The notes: generated by a model from the letters alone, not told the origin. 64,000 nt of DNA from Acanthornis magna (GCA_036785705.1 JAWUZG010001061.1:1-64000), one strand, 5' to 3'. Numbered from the stretch's first letter, positions 38,227 through 51,560 are shown. A program made the numbers and translations.

Positions 38227-41200
38227 AGTGTGTGAGGGCTCGTGCTGGGGAAGAGGACAGCAAGCAAGGGCACTCTTGGTGGTGAAGGGAGAGAGAGCTG
38301 CCCAGGAGTGTTGGTGTGGTGAGTTACATGGAGCTCTACTTGGGAATTGGGTTTTTTTGCTTGCTGTAAGATATGACTGCTTTCCTATTGTTTTCATAGA
38401 GTGCACTCCATTGTACTCTGTGTAGGCTCCCAGGAGTAGGTTTAGCTTTTCTATGGAGTGGTCAGTAATTGGGATTGAGTTGTCTGTGTCGAATCATTTG
38501 TGTTAGGGAAGAGCTGCTTTTCTAGGAATAGATCAGATGGGCCATTTGTAAGTGCTGCGGGACACAGTTACTTAAAGCACTGGCTTGAAGTGTGAGGCTG
38601 GGATTGGATGCAGCCGCCGCCAAGGCTCCTGTGTCTGAGAAGGAGTTGAGAAAGCCAAGGGCTGCTCTCTGGCCCTCGTGACTCAGTGGCCAGGCTGCTC
38701 TGGGAGGCTTTGTGTGAATCTGCCAGCACAGCAGCGACAGATGTCCCCGAGGAGCTTGTGTGAGTGCAGGTGAGATCAGAGCTCTTGAGCAGCCTGGAGA
38801 GCCTGGGGATGTGGCCACGGAGCCGCCAGGATATCTGGTGACCTCGGGGTTCCTATGAGCAGAGGGAGCACTAAGATGTGCCCATGGCACCTGTGTAAGT
38901 GCCTGTGGCTAAAGGGCTCTTTTGCAGCCTGGAGAGCCTTGGCATGTGGCCATGAAGCCACAGTGCGTGTCTGTGACATCAGAGCGCTTTGGCAGCATGG
39001 AAAGGCCTGGAATGGCTGCAGGGGCCAGAGGTGAGTGCCTGTGACATCAGAGCTGTCCAACAGCAGCAGGGAGACGGAGGGAATGTCACAGGCCATGCCC
39101 TGTGAGTTGCTGTGACAGCGTGGCTCCTTAGCAGTGTGCAGATTGCCGGGATGTTACCCTGCAGGCCCTGGCATTGCCCTTGTTGTGTGTGTTGTTTAGG
39201 AAGATAGAGAGAGCCCTGGCATGTCCCCCTGGAAGGCCAGGGAGTGGCAGTTGCAAAAGAGCTCCTTAGCACTTAGAGACACGTGGGATGTCCCCATGGA
39301 GGCACTGTGAGTGCCCGTGACCTCAGAGGTCTTTGGAAGCTGAGAGAGCCCCGGGATGCCATGGGATGTGAGCATGGGGAGCCTGTGGGCAGGTGTGATG
39401 TCCCTGCTTGTGCTGGTGCATCCCCCCCTGCCCTTTTTTCAGGCTGCAGCATGATATGAGAAATGCTGCTGAGGCCTTGGCCTTGACGAATGCAGCGGGG
39501 CTGAGGTGCTGTGGAGCTTCTGAGAAACGCTGTGTGCTGCCAGGAAGTGCTGTGTTCTAAGGTGCTCCTGCTTTTTTTGCCTGTTGAACAGACTTTGAAA
39601 TTTGTTTTTGCCTGGATGGCATCACATTGGTGTTGTCCCGTGTTCAGGGAAAGCTGCCGATGAGAAGTGGGGCCAGGCTGAAGGCTTGTTGTGACTAAAG
39701 GCCATGCCTTGGGGCCCTGTAAGCAGGGGTGCCAAAGGAGGCCCTGGCAGCTGTGCTGGGCCGCAGCAGCGGTGAGCAGCAAAGTCCCTGTGCGTGGGGC
39801 CTCTGCCAGCCGGCAGCTGTCCCATTTGCTGCACTCGGGGGATCCGCGAAGGAGCACGGCTCCTGGGCCCCCGATCCTGCTGCTCCCCGAGGCCTCAGGC
39901 TTTGGCCGCTGAGAAGATGGCAAGGCACGTGAAAGGAGTATTTCAGTAGCTTGGAGGGGAATTTTGCCTCGTAGAGCCTCTTTGTGTGCTTGTGGGAGTG
40001 CAGGTGTGCATGCGCTCTCTGCAATGTGGGAGAGGGGCTGCTCTGGTGGATTCAGAAGTGCTTTAGGTTTGTCCCTAAGTTAGGTCTCGAAGTTCCTGCA
40101 GTGCTATGGTAAGGGCTGTGTGGATTCTTTGCTGAGGTCTTGGGTTCCAGCTCAGTTCTAAGTGAAGCGTTGTGTAGTTGAAGTCCAGTTCAGTTGAAAT
40201 GCTCTTAACTGCTGTTCCTGCCCTAAGCTGTTCATTTGAATTTGAGTTATCAAGTGAAATGTTGCTCAAGCTGAAGTGCTCTTAAGGGACGTGCTCTTGA
40301 GCCTTTGGGCCATGTTCTTCTTATCCTGACCCTTTCTCTTCTTTAGAGACACAGCCTCACGCACACGGACAGACAGACAGAGATAATTTGGGTTTGATTT
40401 CATTTTGGATTGATTGACTCTGGATTTTTGTTTGTTGCTTTTCCTCACTGTGCTTTAAGCATGGTATAAGTAGTAGAGTGAAGCTTAGCAAGGAAGCTTG
40501 TCCTGCTGTGGCTTTTCCATGAAATCTTTCTTTCCCGATAGCTTTCCTATGATTCTTGGAGTGATGTAAAAGTGCCTGTGCCATCACATCTCTTTAGCAG
40601 CGTGGAGCCGCCTGGGATGTCAGCACCGAGGTGCTGGGAGTGAGTGCCTGTGACACCAGGGCTTCTGGGCAGCGTGTGGACTCCTGGCATGTGCCTATGG
40701 CTGTCCTGGGACAGCCTGTGAGCTCAGTGTTCTTTTGAAAGCTGGATAGCTCTGGCGTGTCCCCAGGGAGTTCCTGTGCCAAGATGTTACCTCCTGACTC
40801 TTTGGCAGCCTGGAGATGGCTGGAGTGTGCCCAGGGGGCAAGTGTGAGTGTCAGGGACTTGCCCGCTCTTGAGGAGGATGGAGGGTGCAGGGATGTCCCC
40901 ATGGAGGCCCTGTGAGTGGCCGTGAGCTGGCGGCACCTTAGCAGCGTGAGACTCGTGGGCTGTCAGCCCTGAGAGCCTGTTGAAGGCCGTGATGTGCGTG
41001 CAGAGAGGTTTGTCAAATGGGAGAGTCGTGGCATGTCCCTATGGAGCCGCTGGGGTTGTGTGTGCCCTCAGTGTTCTTGAGGAGCCTCGAGAGCCCTGGG
41101 ATGGCCCCGTGGAAGCGCAGGGAGTGCCTGTGACATAGCAGCGGTGCCTGATGAGATCAAAGGGCCCTGGGATGTCAGCTTGGAATGGCTGTGAGTGCCT

Positions 41201-41689
41201 GAGAGCACACGTCTGTCTCTCATGGCCGGAGAGCTGTGGCAGGTGCCCATGGTAGGTGTGTGAGTGCAGGTGAGCTCAGGGCTCTGCAGAAGGCTGTAGG
41301 CCTGTGGGCTGTGAGGCTGGAAGGCCTGGGAGTGCTTTGGAGCTGAGTGCTGTGTAGCAGTCGGGAGCCGCCTGGGAGGTTGTAGCAGGATGCTTTGGGC
41401 CGGCTGCTTTGCCTTGGAACATGGTCCAGGCACTTGGAGCATGTGCTATTTGCAAATGTCTCCAGGTGTCTTTCAGAGGGCCAGCGTGTGTTGTTTTGGC
41501 CTTGAATTCTGCTGAAAGTCCTTCTGGCAAGGAAGCCTGCATGAAGGTGCTGCTAGTGAGGCAAAGATTTGGCAGCTGAGCTGCTGCTGGGAGTTGCAGG
41601 CGTCTGCCTGACAGTCAGTCCCTTGAGAGTGTCAATGTGCAGTCAGTCCCCTTTCCTAGGGGAGGTTTTTCTAGCGTGTTCCTCCTTGG
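38227..41689 (+). repeat. Monomer M12, type B
   Basis: Type B by GAAGAGGAC with A at 38254, CAAGTGAAATG near 40252 and GGGACACAGTT near 38562. Private changes include AAGGGACGTGCTC near 40285 and TGTGACATAGC near 41129. Confidence 0.96.
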
Positions 41690-44600
41690 AGTGTGTGAGG
41701 GCTCGTGCTGGGGAAGTGGACAGCAAGCAAGGGCACTCTTGGTGGTGAAGGGAGAGAGAGCTGCCCAGGAGTGTTGGTGTGGTGAGTTACATGGAGCTCT
41801 ACTTGGGAATTGGGTTTTTTTGCTTGCTGTAAGATAGGACTGCTTTCCTATTGTTTTCATAGAGTGCACTCCATTGTACTCTGTGTAGGCTCCCAGGAGT
41901 AGGTTTAGCTTTTCTATGGAGTGGTCAGTAATTGGGATTGAGTTGTCTGTGTCGAATCATTTGTGTTAGGGAAGAGCTGCTTTTCTAGGAATAGATCAGA
42001 TGGGCCATTTATAAGTGCTGCGGGACAGAGTTACTTAAAGCACTGGCTTTAAGTGTGAGGCTGGGATTGGATGCAGCCGCCGCCAAGGCTCCTGTGTCTG
42101 AGAAGGAGTTGAGAAAGCCAAGGGCTGCTCTCTGGCCCTCGTGACTCAGTGGCCAGGCTGCTCTGGGAGGCTTTGTGTGAATCTGCCAGCACAGCAGCGA
42201 CAGATGTCCCCGAGGAGCTTGTGTGAGTGCAGGTGAGATCAGAGCTCTTGAGCAGCCTGGAGAGCCTGGGGATGTGGCCACGGAGCCGCCAGGATATCTG
42301 GTGACCTCGGGGTTCCTATGAGCAGAGGGAGCACTAAGATGTGCCCATGGCACCTGTGTAAGTGCCTGTGGCTAAAGGGCTCTTTTGCAGCCTGGAGAGC
42401 CTTGGCATGTGGCCATGAAGCCACAGTGCGTGTCTGTGACATCAGAGCGCTTTGGCAGCATGGAAAGGCCTGGAATGGCTGCAGGGGCCAGAGGTGAGTG
42501 CCTGTGACATCAGAGCTGTCCAGCAGCAGCAGGGAGACGGAGGGAATGTCACAGGCCATGCCCTGTGAGTTGCTGTGACAGCGTGGCTCCTTAGCAGTGT
42601 GCAGATTGCCGGGATGTTACCCTGCAGGCCCTGGCATTGCCCTTGTTGTGTGTGTTGTTTAGGAAGATAGAGAGAGCCCTGGCATGTCCCCCTGGAAGGC
42701 CAGGGAGTGGCAGTTGCAAAAGAGCTCCTTAGCACTTAGAGACACGTGGGATGTCCCCATGGAGGCACTGTGAGTGCCCGTGACCTCAGAGGTCTTTGGA
42801 AGCTGAGAGAGCCCCAGGATGCCATGGGATGTGAGCATGGGGAGCCTGTGGGCAGGTGTGATGTCCCTGCTTGTGCTGGTGCATCCCCCCCTGCCCTTTT
42901 TTCAGGCTGCAGCATGATATGAGAAATGCTGCTGAGGCCTTGGCCTTGACGAATGCAGCGGGGCTGAGGTGCTGTGGAGCTTCTGAGAAACGCTGTGTGC
43001 TGCCAGGAAGTGCTGTGTTCTAAGGTGCTCCTGCTTTTTTTGCCTGTTGAACAGACTTTGAAATTTGTTTTTGCCTGGATGGCATCACATTGGTGTTGTC
43101 CCGTGTTCAGGGAAAGCTGCCGATGAGAAGTGGGGCCAGGCTGAAGGCTTGTTGTGACTAAAGGCCATGCCTTGGGGCCCTGTAAGCAGGGGTGCCAAAG
43201 GAGGCCCTGGCAGCTGTGCTGGGCCGCAGCAGCGGTGAGCAGCAAAGTCCCTGTGCGTGGGGCCTCTGCCAGCCGGCAGCTGTCCCGTTTGCTGCACTCG
43301 GGGGATCCGCGAAGGAGCACGGCTCCTGGGCCCCCGATCCTGCTGCTCCCCGAGGCCTCAGGCTTTGGCCGCTGAGAAGATGGCAAGGCACGTGAAAGGA
43401 GTATTTCAGTAGCTTGGAGGGGAATTTTGCCTCGTAGAGCCTCTTTGTGTGCTTGTGGGAGTGCAGGTGTGCATGCGCTCTCTGCAATGTGGGAGAGGGG
43501 CTGCTCTGGTGGATTCAGAAGTGCTTTAGGTTTGTCCCTAAGTTAGGTCTCGAAGTTCCTGCAGTGCTATGGTAAGGGCTGTGTGGATTCTTTGCTGAGG
43601 TCTTGGGTTCCAGCTCAGTTCTAAGTGAAGCGTTGTGTAGTTGAAGTCCAGTTCAGTTGAAATGCTCTTAACTGCTGTTCCTGCCCTAAGCTGTTCATTT
43701 GAATTTGAGTTATCAAGTGAAGTGTTGCTCAAGCTGAAGTGCTCTTAAGGGAAGTGCTCTTGAGCCTTTGGGCCATGTTCTTCTTATCCTGACCCTTTCT
43801 CTTCTTTAGAGACACAGCCTCACGCACACGGACAGACAGACAGAGATAATTTGGGTTTGATTTCATTTTGGATTGATTGACTCTGGATTTTTGTTTGTTG
43901 CTTTTCCTCACTGTGCTTTAAGCATGGTATAAGTAGTAGAGTGAAGCTTAGCAAGGAAGCTTGTCCTGCTGTGGCTTTTCCATGAAATCTTTCTTTCCCG
44001 ATAGCTTTCCTATGATTCTTGGAGTGATGTAAAAGTGCCTGTGCCATCACATCTCTTTAGCAGCGTGGAGCCGCCTGGGATGTCAGCACCGAGGTGCTGG
44101 GAGTGAGTGCCTGTGACACCAGGGCTTCTGGGCAGTGTGTGGACTCCTGGTATGTGCCTATGGCTGTCCTGGGACAGCCTGTGAGCTCAGTGTTCTTTTG
44201 AAAGCTGGATAGCTCTGGCGTGTCCCCAGGGAGTTCCTGTGCCGAGATGTTACCTCCTGACTCTTTGGCAGCCTGGAGATGGCTGGAGTGTGCCCAGGGG
44301 GCAAGTGTGAGTGTCAGGGACTTGCCCGCTCTTGAGGAGGATGGAGGGTGCAGGGATGTCCCCATGGAGGCCCTGTGAGTGGCCGTGAGCTGGCGGCACC
44401 TTAGCAGCGTGAGACTCGTGGGCTGTCAGCCCTGAGAGCCTGTTGAAGGCCGTGATGTGCGTGCAGAGAGGTTTGTCAAATGGGAGAGTCGTGGCATGTC
44501 CCTATGGAGCCGCTGGGGTTGTGTGTGCCCTCAGTGTTCTTGAGGAGCCTCGAGAGCCCTGGGATGGCCCCGTGGAAGCGCAGGGAGTGCCTGTGCCATA

Positions 44601-45152
44601 GCAGCGGTGCCTGATGAGATCAAAGGGCCCTGGGATGTCAGCTTGGAATGGCTGTGAGTGCCTGAGAGCACACGTCTGTCTCTCATGGCCGGAGAGCTGT
44701 GGCAGGTGCCCATGGTAGGTGTGTGAGTGCAGGTGAGCTCAGGGCTCTGCAGAAGGCTGTAGGCCTGTGGGCTGTGAGGCTGGAAGGCCTGGGAGTGCTT
44801 TGGAGCTGAGTGCTCTGTAGCAGTCGGGAGCCGCCTGGGAGGTTGTAGCAGGATGCTTTGGGCCGGCTGCTTTGCCTTGGAACATGGTCCAGGCACTTGG
44901 AGCATGTGCTATTTGCAAATGTCTCCAGGTGTCTTTCAGAGGGCCAGCGTGTGTTGTTTTGGCCTTGAATTCTGCTGAAAGTCCTTCTGGCAAGGAAGCC
45001 TGCATGAAGGTGCTGCTAGTGAGGCAAAGATTTGGCAGCTGAGCTGCTGCTGGGAGTTGCAGGCGTCTGCCTGACAGTCAGTCCCTTGAGAGTGTCAATG
45101 TGCAGTCAGTCCCCTTTCCTAGGGGAGGTTTTTCTAGCGTGTTCCTCCTTGG
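41690..45152 (+). repeat. Monomer M13, type C
   Basis: Type C by TTTATAAG with A at 42011 and CCCCAGGATG with A at 42816. First unit with GATAGGACTGC (near 41833) instead of GATATGACTGC. That form is absent from M14 and reappears in all of M15-M18. Confidence 0.96.
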
Positions 45153-48100
45153 AGTGTGTGAGGGCTCGTGCTGGGGAAGTGGACAGCAAGCAAGGGCACT
45201 CTTGGTGGTGAAGGGAGAGAGAGCTGCCCAGGAGTGTTGGTGTGGTGAGTTACATGGAGCTCTACTTGGGAATTGGGTTTTTTTGCTTGCTGTAAGATAT
45301 GACTGCTTTCCTATTGTTTTCATAGAGTGCACTCCATTGTACTCTGTGTAGGCTCCCAGGAGTAGGTTTAGCTTTTCTATGGAGTGGTCAGTAATTGGGA
45401 TTGAGTTGTCTGTGTCGAATCATTTGTGTTAGGGAAGAGCTGCTTTTCTAGGAATAGATCAGATGGGCCATTTGTAAGTGCTGCGGGACAGAGTTACTTA
45501 AAGCACTGGCTTTAAGTGTGAGGCTGGGATTGGATGCAGCCGCCGCCAAGGCTCCTGTGTCTGAGAAGGAGTTGAGAAAGCCAAGGGCTGCTCTCTGGCC
45601 CTCGTGACTCAGTGGCCAGGCTGCTCTGGGAGGCTTTGTGTGAATCTGCCAGCACAGCAGCGACAGATGTCCCCGAGGAGCTTGTGTGAGTGCAGGTGAG
45701 ATCAGAGCTCTTGAGCAGCCTGGAGAGCCTGGGGATGTGGCCACGGAGCCGCCGGGATATCTGGTGACCTCGGGGTTCCTATGAGCAGAGGGAGCACTAA
45801 GATGTGCCCATGGCACCTGTGTAAGTGCCTGTGGCTAAAGGGCTCTTTTGCAGCCTGGAGAGCCTTGGCATGTGGCCATGAAGCCACAGTGCGTGTCTGT
45901 GACATCAGAGCGCTTTGGCAGCATGGAAAGGCCTGGAATGGCTGCAGGGGCCAGAGGTGAGTGCCTGTGACATCAGAGCTGTCCAGCAGCAGCAGGGAGA
46001 CGGAGGGAATGTCACAGGCCATGCCCTGTGAGTTGCTGTGACAGCGTGGCTCCTTAGCAGTGTGCAGATTGCCGGGATGTTACCCTGCAGGCCCTGGCAT
46101 TGCCCTTGTTGTGTGTGTTGTTTAGGAAGATAGAGAGAGCCCTGGCATGTCCCGCTGGAAGGCCAGGGAGTGGCAGTTGCAAAAGAGCTCCTTAGCACTT
46201 AGAGACACGTGGGATGTCCCCATGGAGGCACTGTGAGTGCCCGTGACCTCAGAGGTCTTTGGAAGCTGAGAGAGCCCCGGGATGCCATGGGATGTGAGCA
46301 TGGGGAGCCTGTGGGCAGGTGTGATGTCCCTGCTTGTGCTGGTGCATCCCCCCCTGCCCTTTTTTCAGGCTGCAGCATGATATGAGAAATGCTGCTGAGG
46401 CCTTGGCCTTGACGAATGCAGCGGGGCTGAGGTGCTGTGGAGCTTCTGAGAAACGCTGTGTGCTGCCAGGAAGTGCTGTGTTCTAAGGTGCTCCTGCTTT
46501 TTTTGCCTGTTGAACAGACTTTGAAATTTGTTTTTGCCTGGATGGCATCACATTGGTGTTGTCCCGTGTTCAGGGAAAGCTGCCGATGAGAAGTGGGGCC
46601 AGGCTGAAGGCTTGTTGTGACTAAAGGCCATGCCTTGGGGCCCTGTAAGCAGGGGTGCCAAAGGAGGCCCTGGCAGCGGTGCTGGGCCGCAGCAGCGGTG
46701 AGCAGCAAAGTCCCTGTGCGTGGGGCCTCTGCCAGCCGGCAGCTGTCCCGTTTGCTGCACTCGGGGGATCCGCAAAGGAGCACGGCTCCTGGGCCCCCGA
46801 TCCTGCTGCTCCCCGAGGCCTCAGGCTTTGGCCGCTGAGAAGATGGCAAGGCACGTGAAAGGAGTATTTCAGTAGCTTGGAGGGGAATTTTGCCTCCTAG
46901 AGCCTCTTTGTGTGCTTGTGGGAGTGCAGGTGTGCATGCGCTCTCTGCAATGTGGGAGAGGGGCTGCTCTGGTGGATTCAGAAGTGCTTTAGGTTTGTCC
47001 CTAAGTTAGGTCTCGAAGTTCCTGCAGTGCTATGGTAAGGGCTGTGTGGATTCTTTGCTGAGGTCTTGGGTTCCAGCTCAGTTCTAAGTGAAGCGTTGTG
47101 TAGTTGAAGTCCAGTTCAGTTGAAATGCTCTTAACTGCTGTTCCTGCCCTAAGCTGTTCATTTGAATTTGAGTTATCAAGTGAAGTGTTGCTCAAGCTGA
47201 AGTGCTCTTAAGGGAAGTGCTCTTGAGCCTTTGGGCCATGTTCTTCTTATCCTGACCCTTTCTCTTCTTTAGAGACACAGCCTCACGCACACGGACAGAC
47301 AGACAGAGATAATTTGGGTTTGATTTCATTTTGGATTGATTGACTCTGGATTTTTGTTTGTTGCTTTTCCTCACTGTGCTTTAAGCATGGTATAAGTAGT
47401 AGAGTGAAGCTTAGCAAGGAAGCTTGTCCTGCTGTGGCTTTTCCATGAAATCTTTCTTTCCCGATAGCTTTCCTATGATTCTTGGAGTGATGTAAAAGTG
47501 CCTGTGCCATCACATCTCTTTAGCAGCGTGGAGCCGCCTGGGATGTCAGCACCGAGGTGCTGGGAGTGAGTGCCTGTGACACCAGGGCTTCTGGGCAGTG
47601 TGTGGACTCCTGGTATGTGCCTATGGCTGTCCTGGGACAGCCTGTGAGCTCAGTGTTCTTTTGAAAGCTGGATATCTCTGACGTGTCCCCAGGGAGTTCC
47701 TGTGCCGAGATGTGACCTCCTGACTCTTTGGCAGCCTGGAGATGGCTGGAGTGTGCCCAGGGGGCAAGTGTGAGTGTCAGGGACTTGCCCGCTCTTGAGG
47801 AGGATGGAGGGTGCAGGGATGTCCCCATGGAGGCCCTGTGAGTGGCCGTGAGCTGGCGGCACCTTAGCAGCGTGAGACTCGTGGGCTGTCAGCCCTGAGA
47901 GCCTGTTGAAGGCCGTGATGTGCGTGCAGAGAGGTTTGTCAAATGGGAGAGTCGTGGCATGTCCCTATGGAGCCGCTGGGGTTGTGTGTGCCCTCAGTGT
48001 TCTTGAGGAGCCTCGAGAGCCCTGGGATGGCCCCGTGGAAGCACAGGGAGTGCCTGTGCCATAGCAGCGGTGCCTGATGAGATCAAAGGGCCCTGGGATG

Positions 48101-48615
48101 TCAGCTTGGAATGGCTGTGAGTGCCTGAGAGCACACGTCTGTCTCTCATGGCCGGAGAGCTGTGGCAGGTGCCCATGGTAGGTGTGTGAGTGCAGGTGAG
48201 CTCAGGGCTCTGCAGAAGGCTGTAGGCCTGTGGGCTGTGAGGCTGGAAGGCCTGGGAGTGCTTTGGAGCTGAGTGCTCTGTAGCAGTCGGGAGCCGCCTG
48301 GGAGGTTGTAGCAGGATGCTTTGGGCCGGCTGCTTTGCCTTGGAACATGGTCCAGGCACTTGGAGCATGTGCTATTTGCAAATGTCTCCAGGTGTCTTTC
48401 AGAGGGCCAGCGTGTGTTGTTTTGGCCTTGAATTCTGCTGAAAGTCCTTCTGGCAAGGAAGCCTGCATGAAGGTGCTGCTAGTGAGGCAAAGATTTGGCA
48501 GCTGAGCTGCTGCCGGGAGTTGCAGGCGTCTGCCTGACAGTCAGTCCCTTGAGAGTGTCAATGTGCAGTCAGTCCCCTTTCCTAGGGGAGGTTTTTCTAG
48601 CGTGTTCCTCCTTGG
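45153..48615 (+). repeat. Monomer M14, mosaic
   Basis: Shares CCGCAAAGG (46774) and CCTCCTAGAG (46897) only with M11. It has the M1-M3 style GGATATCTCTG near 47671 and the C-like GGGCAGTGTGTGG near 47594. Private changes: GGCAGCGGTGCTGG near 46675 and GGAAGCACAGGG near 48037. Confidence 0.95.
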
Positions 48616-49210
48616 AGTGTGTGAGGGCTCGTGCTGGGGAAGTGGACAGCAAGCAAGGGCACTCTTGGTGGTGAAGGGAGAGAGAGCTGCCCAGGAGTGT
48701 TGGTGTGGTGAGTTACATGGAGCTCTACTTGGGAATTGGGTTTTTTTGCTTGCTGTAAGATAGGACTGCTTTCCTATTGTTTTCATAGAGTGCACTCCAT
48801 TGTACTCTGTGTAGGCTCCCAGGAGTAGGTTTAGCTTTTCTATGGAGTGGTCAGTAATTGGGATTGAGTTGTCTGTGTCGAATCATTTGTGTTAGGGAAG
48901 AGCTGCTTTTCTAGGAATAGATCAGATGGGCCATTTGTAAGTGCTGCGGGACAGAGTTACTTAAAGCACTGGCTTTAAGTGTGAGGCTGGGATTGGATGC
49001 AGCCGCCGCCAAGGCTCCTGTGTCTGAGAAGGAGTTGAGAAAGCCAAGGGCTGCTCTCTGGCCCTCGTGACTCAGTGGCCAGGCTGCTCTGGGAGGCTTT
49101 GTGTGAATCTGCCAGCACAGCAGCGACAGATGTCCCCGAGGAGCTTGTGTGAGTGCAGGTGAGATCAGAGCTCTTGAGCAGCCTGGAGAGCCTGGGGATG
49201 TGGCCACGGA

Positions 49211-49480
49211 GCCGCCAGGATATCTGGTGACCTCGGGGTTCCTATGAGCAGAGGGAGCACTAAGATGTGCCCATGGCACCTGTGTAAGTGCCTGTGGCTA
49301 AAGGGCTCTTTTGCAGCCTGGAGAGCCTTGGCATGTGGCCATGAAGCCGCCAGGATATCTGGTGACCTCGGGGTTCCTATGAGCAGAGGGAGCACTAAGA
49401 TGTGCCCATGGCACCTGTGTAAGTGCCTGTGGCTAAAGGGCTCTTTTGCAGCCTGGAGAGCCTTGGCATGTGGCCATGAA
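49211..49480 (+). repeat. 135 bp tandem duplication in M15, second junction form
   Basis: GCCGCCAGGATATCTGG at 49211 and 49346. The junction reads GAGCCTTGGCATGTGGCCATGAAGCC and then switches to GCCAGG. This is a single clean switch between subunits, unlike the mosaic junction in M7 and M16-M18. Confidence 0.95.
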
Positions 49481-50969
49481 GCCACAGTGCGTGTCTGTGA
49501 CATCAGAGCGCTTTGGCAGCATGGAAAGGCCTGGAATGGCTGCAGGGGCCAGAGGTGAGTGCCTGTGACATCAGAGCTGTCCAGCAGCAGCAGGGAGACG
49601 GAGGGAATGTCACAGGCCATGCCCTGTGAGTTGCTGTGACAGCGTGGCTCCTTAGCAGTGTGCAGATTGCCGGGATGTTACCCTGCAGGCCCTGGCATTG
49701 CCCTTGTTGTGTGTGTTGTTTAGGAAGATAGAGAGAGCCCTGGCATGTCCCGCTGGAAGGTCAGGGAGTGGCAGTTGCAAAAGAGCTCCTTAGCACTTAG
49801 AGACACGTGGGATGTCCCCATGGAGGCACTGTGAGTGCCCGTGACCTCAGAGGTCTTTGGAAGCTGAGAGAGCCCCGGGATGCCATGGGATGTGAGCATG
49901 GGGAGCCTGTGGGCAGGTGTGATCTCCCTGCTTGTGCTGGTGCATCCCCCCCTGCCCTTTTTTCAGGCTGCAGCATGATATGAGAAATGCTGCTGAGGCC
50001 TTGGCCTTGACGAATGCAGCGGGGCTGAGGTGCTGTGGAGCTTCTGAGAAACGCTGTGTGCTGCCAGGAAGTGCTGTGTTCTAAGGTGCTCCTGCTTTTT
50101 TTGCCTGTTGAACAGACTTTGAAATTTGTTTTTGCCTGGATGGCATCACATTGGTGTTGTCCCGTGTTCAGGGAAAGCTGCCGATGAGAAGTGGGGCCAG
50201 GCTGAAGGCTTGTTGTGACTAAAGGCCATGCCTTGGGGCCCTGTAAGCAGGGGTGCCAAAGGAGGCCCTGGCAGCTGTGCTGGGCCGCAGCAGCGGTGAG
50301 CAGCAAAGTCCCTGTGCTTGGGGCCTCTGCCAGCCGGCAGCTGTCCCGTTTGCTGCACTCGGGGCATCCGCGAAGGAGCACGGCTCCTGGGCCCCCGATC
50401 CTGCTGCTCCCCGAGGCCTCAGGCTTTGGCCGCTGAGAAGATGGCAAGGCACGTGAAAGGAGTATTTTAGTAGCTTGGAGGGGAATTTTGCCTCGTAGAG
50501 CCTCTTTGTGTGCTTGTGGGAGTGCAGGTGTGCATGCGCTCTCTGCAATGTGGGAGAGGGGCTGCTCTGGTGGATTCAGAAGTGCTTTAGGTTTGTCCCT
50601 AAGTTAGGTCTCGAAGTTCCTGCAGTGCTATGGTAAGGGCTGTGTGGATCCTTTGCTGAGGTCTTGGGTTCCAGCTCAGTTCTAAGTGAAGCGTTGTGTA
50701 GTTGAAGTCCAGTTCAGTTGAAATGCTCTTAACTGCTGTTCCTGCCCTAAGCTGTTCATTTGAATTTGAGTTATCAAGTGAAGTGTTGCTCAAGCTGAAG
50801 TGCTCTTAAGGGAAGTGCTCTTGAGCCTTTGGGCCATGTTCTTCTTATCCTGACCCTTTCTCTTCTTTAGAGACACAGCCTCACGCACACGGACAGACAG
50901 ACAGAGATAATTTGGGTTTGATTTCATTTTGGATTGATTGACTCTGGATTTTTGTTTGTTGCTTTTCCT

Positions 50970-51128
50970 CGCTGTGCTTTGAGCATGGTATAAGTAGTAG
51001 AGTGAAGCTTGGCAAGGAAGCTTGTCCTGCTGTGGCTTTGCTATGAAATCTTTCTTTCCTAATAGCTTTCCCGTGATTCTCTTGAGTGATGTGCAAGTGC
51101 CTGTGCCATCACATCTCTTTGGTGAGTG
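50970..51128 (+). repeat. Diverged (beta-type) tail copy in M15
   Basis: The stretch around the HindIII sites is present twice, offset about 128 bp. The first copy carries beta-type variants (GCTTGGCAAGG, GGCTTTGCTATG, CTAATAGCTTTCCCGTG, GATGTGCAAG). The second, from 51129, is the standard form. A GTGAGTGAGTGAAGC bridge joins them. Confidence 0.85.
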
Positions 51129-51560
51129 AGTGAAGCTTAGCAAGGAAGCTTGTCCTGCTGTGGCTTTTCCATGAAATCTTTCTTTCCCGATAGCTTTCCT
51201 ATGATTCTTGGAGTGATGTAAAAGTGCCTGTGCCATCACATCTCTTTAGCAGCGTGGAGCCACCTGGGATGTCAGCACCGAGGTGCTGGGAGTGAGTGCT
51301 TGTGACACCAGGGCTTCTGGGCAGCGTGTGGACTCCTGGCGTGTGCCTATGGCTGTCCTGGGACAGCCTGTGAGCTCAGTGCTCTTTTGAAAGCTGGATA
51401 GCTCTGGCGTGTCCCCAGGGAGTTCCTGTGCCAAGATGTGACCTCCTGGCTCTTTGGCAGCCTGGAGATGGCTGGAGTGTGCCCAGGGGGCAAGTGTGAG
51501 TGTCATGGACTTGCCAGCTCTTGAGGAGGATGGAGAGTGCAGAGATGTCCCCATGGAGGC

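Noticed and set aside
49244..49558. 104-residue plus-strand and 151-residue minus-strand frames unique to duplicated units
   Set aside because: They arise only because 135 is a multiple of three, so the duplication extends existing open frames. This is not evidence of coding.
50790..51239. 149-residue minus-strand frame in M15 (and 55890-56339 in M16)
   Set aside because: Created by the 128 bp tail duplication joining two frames. It has internal repetition and no recognisable domain.
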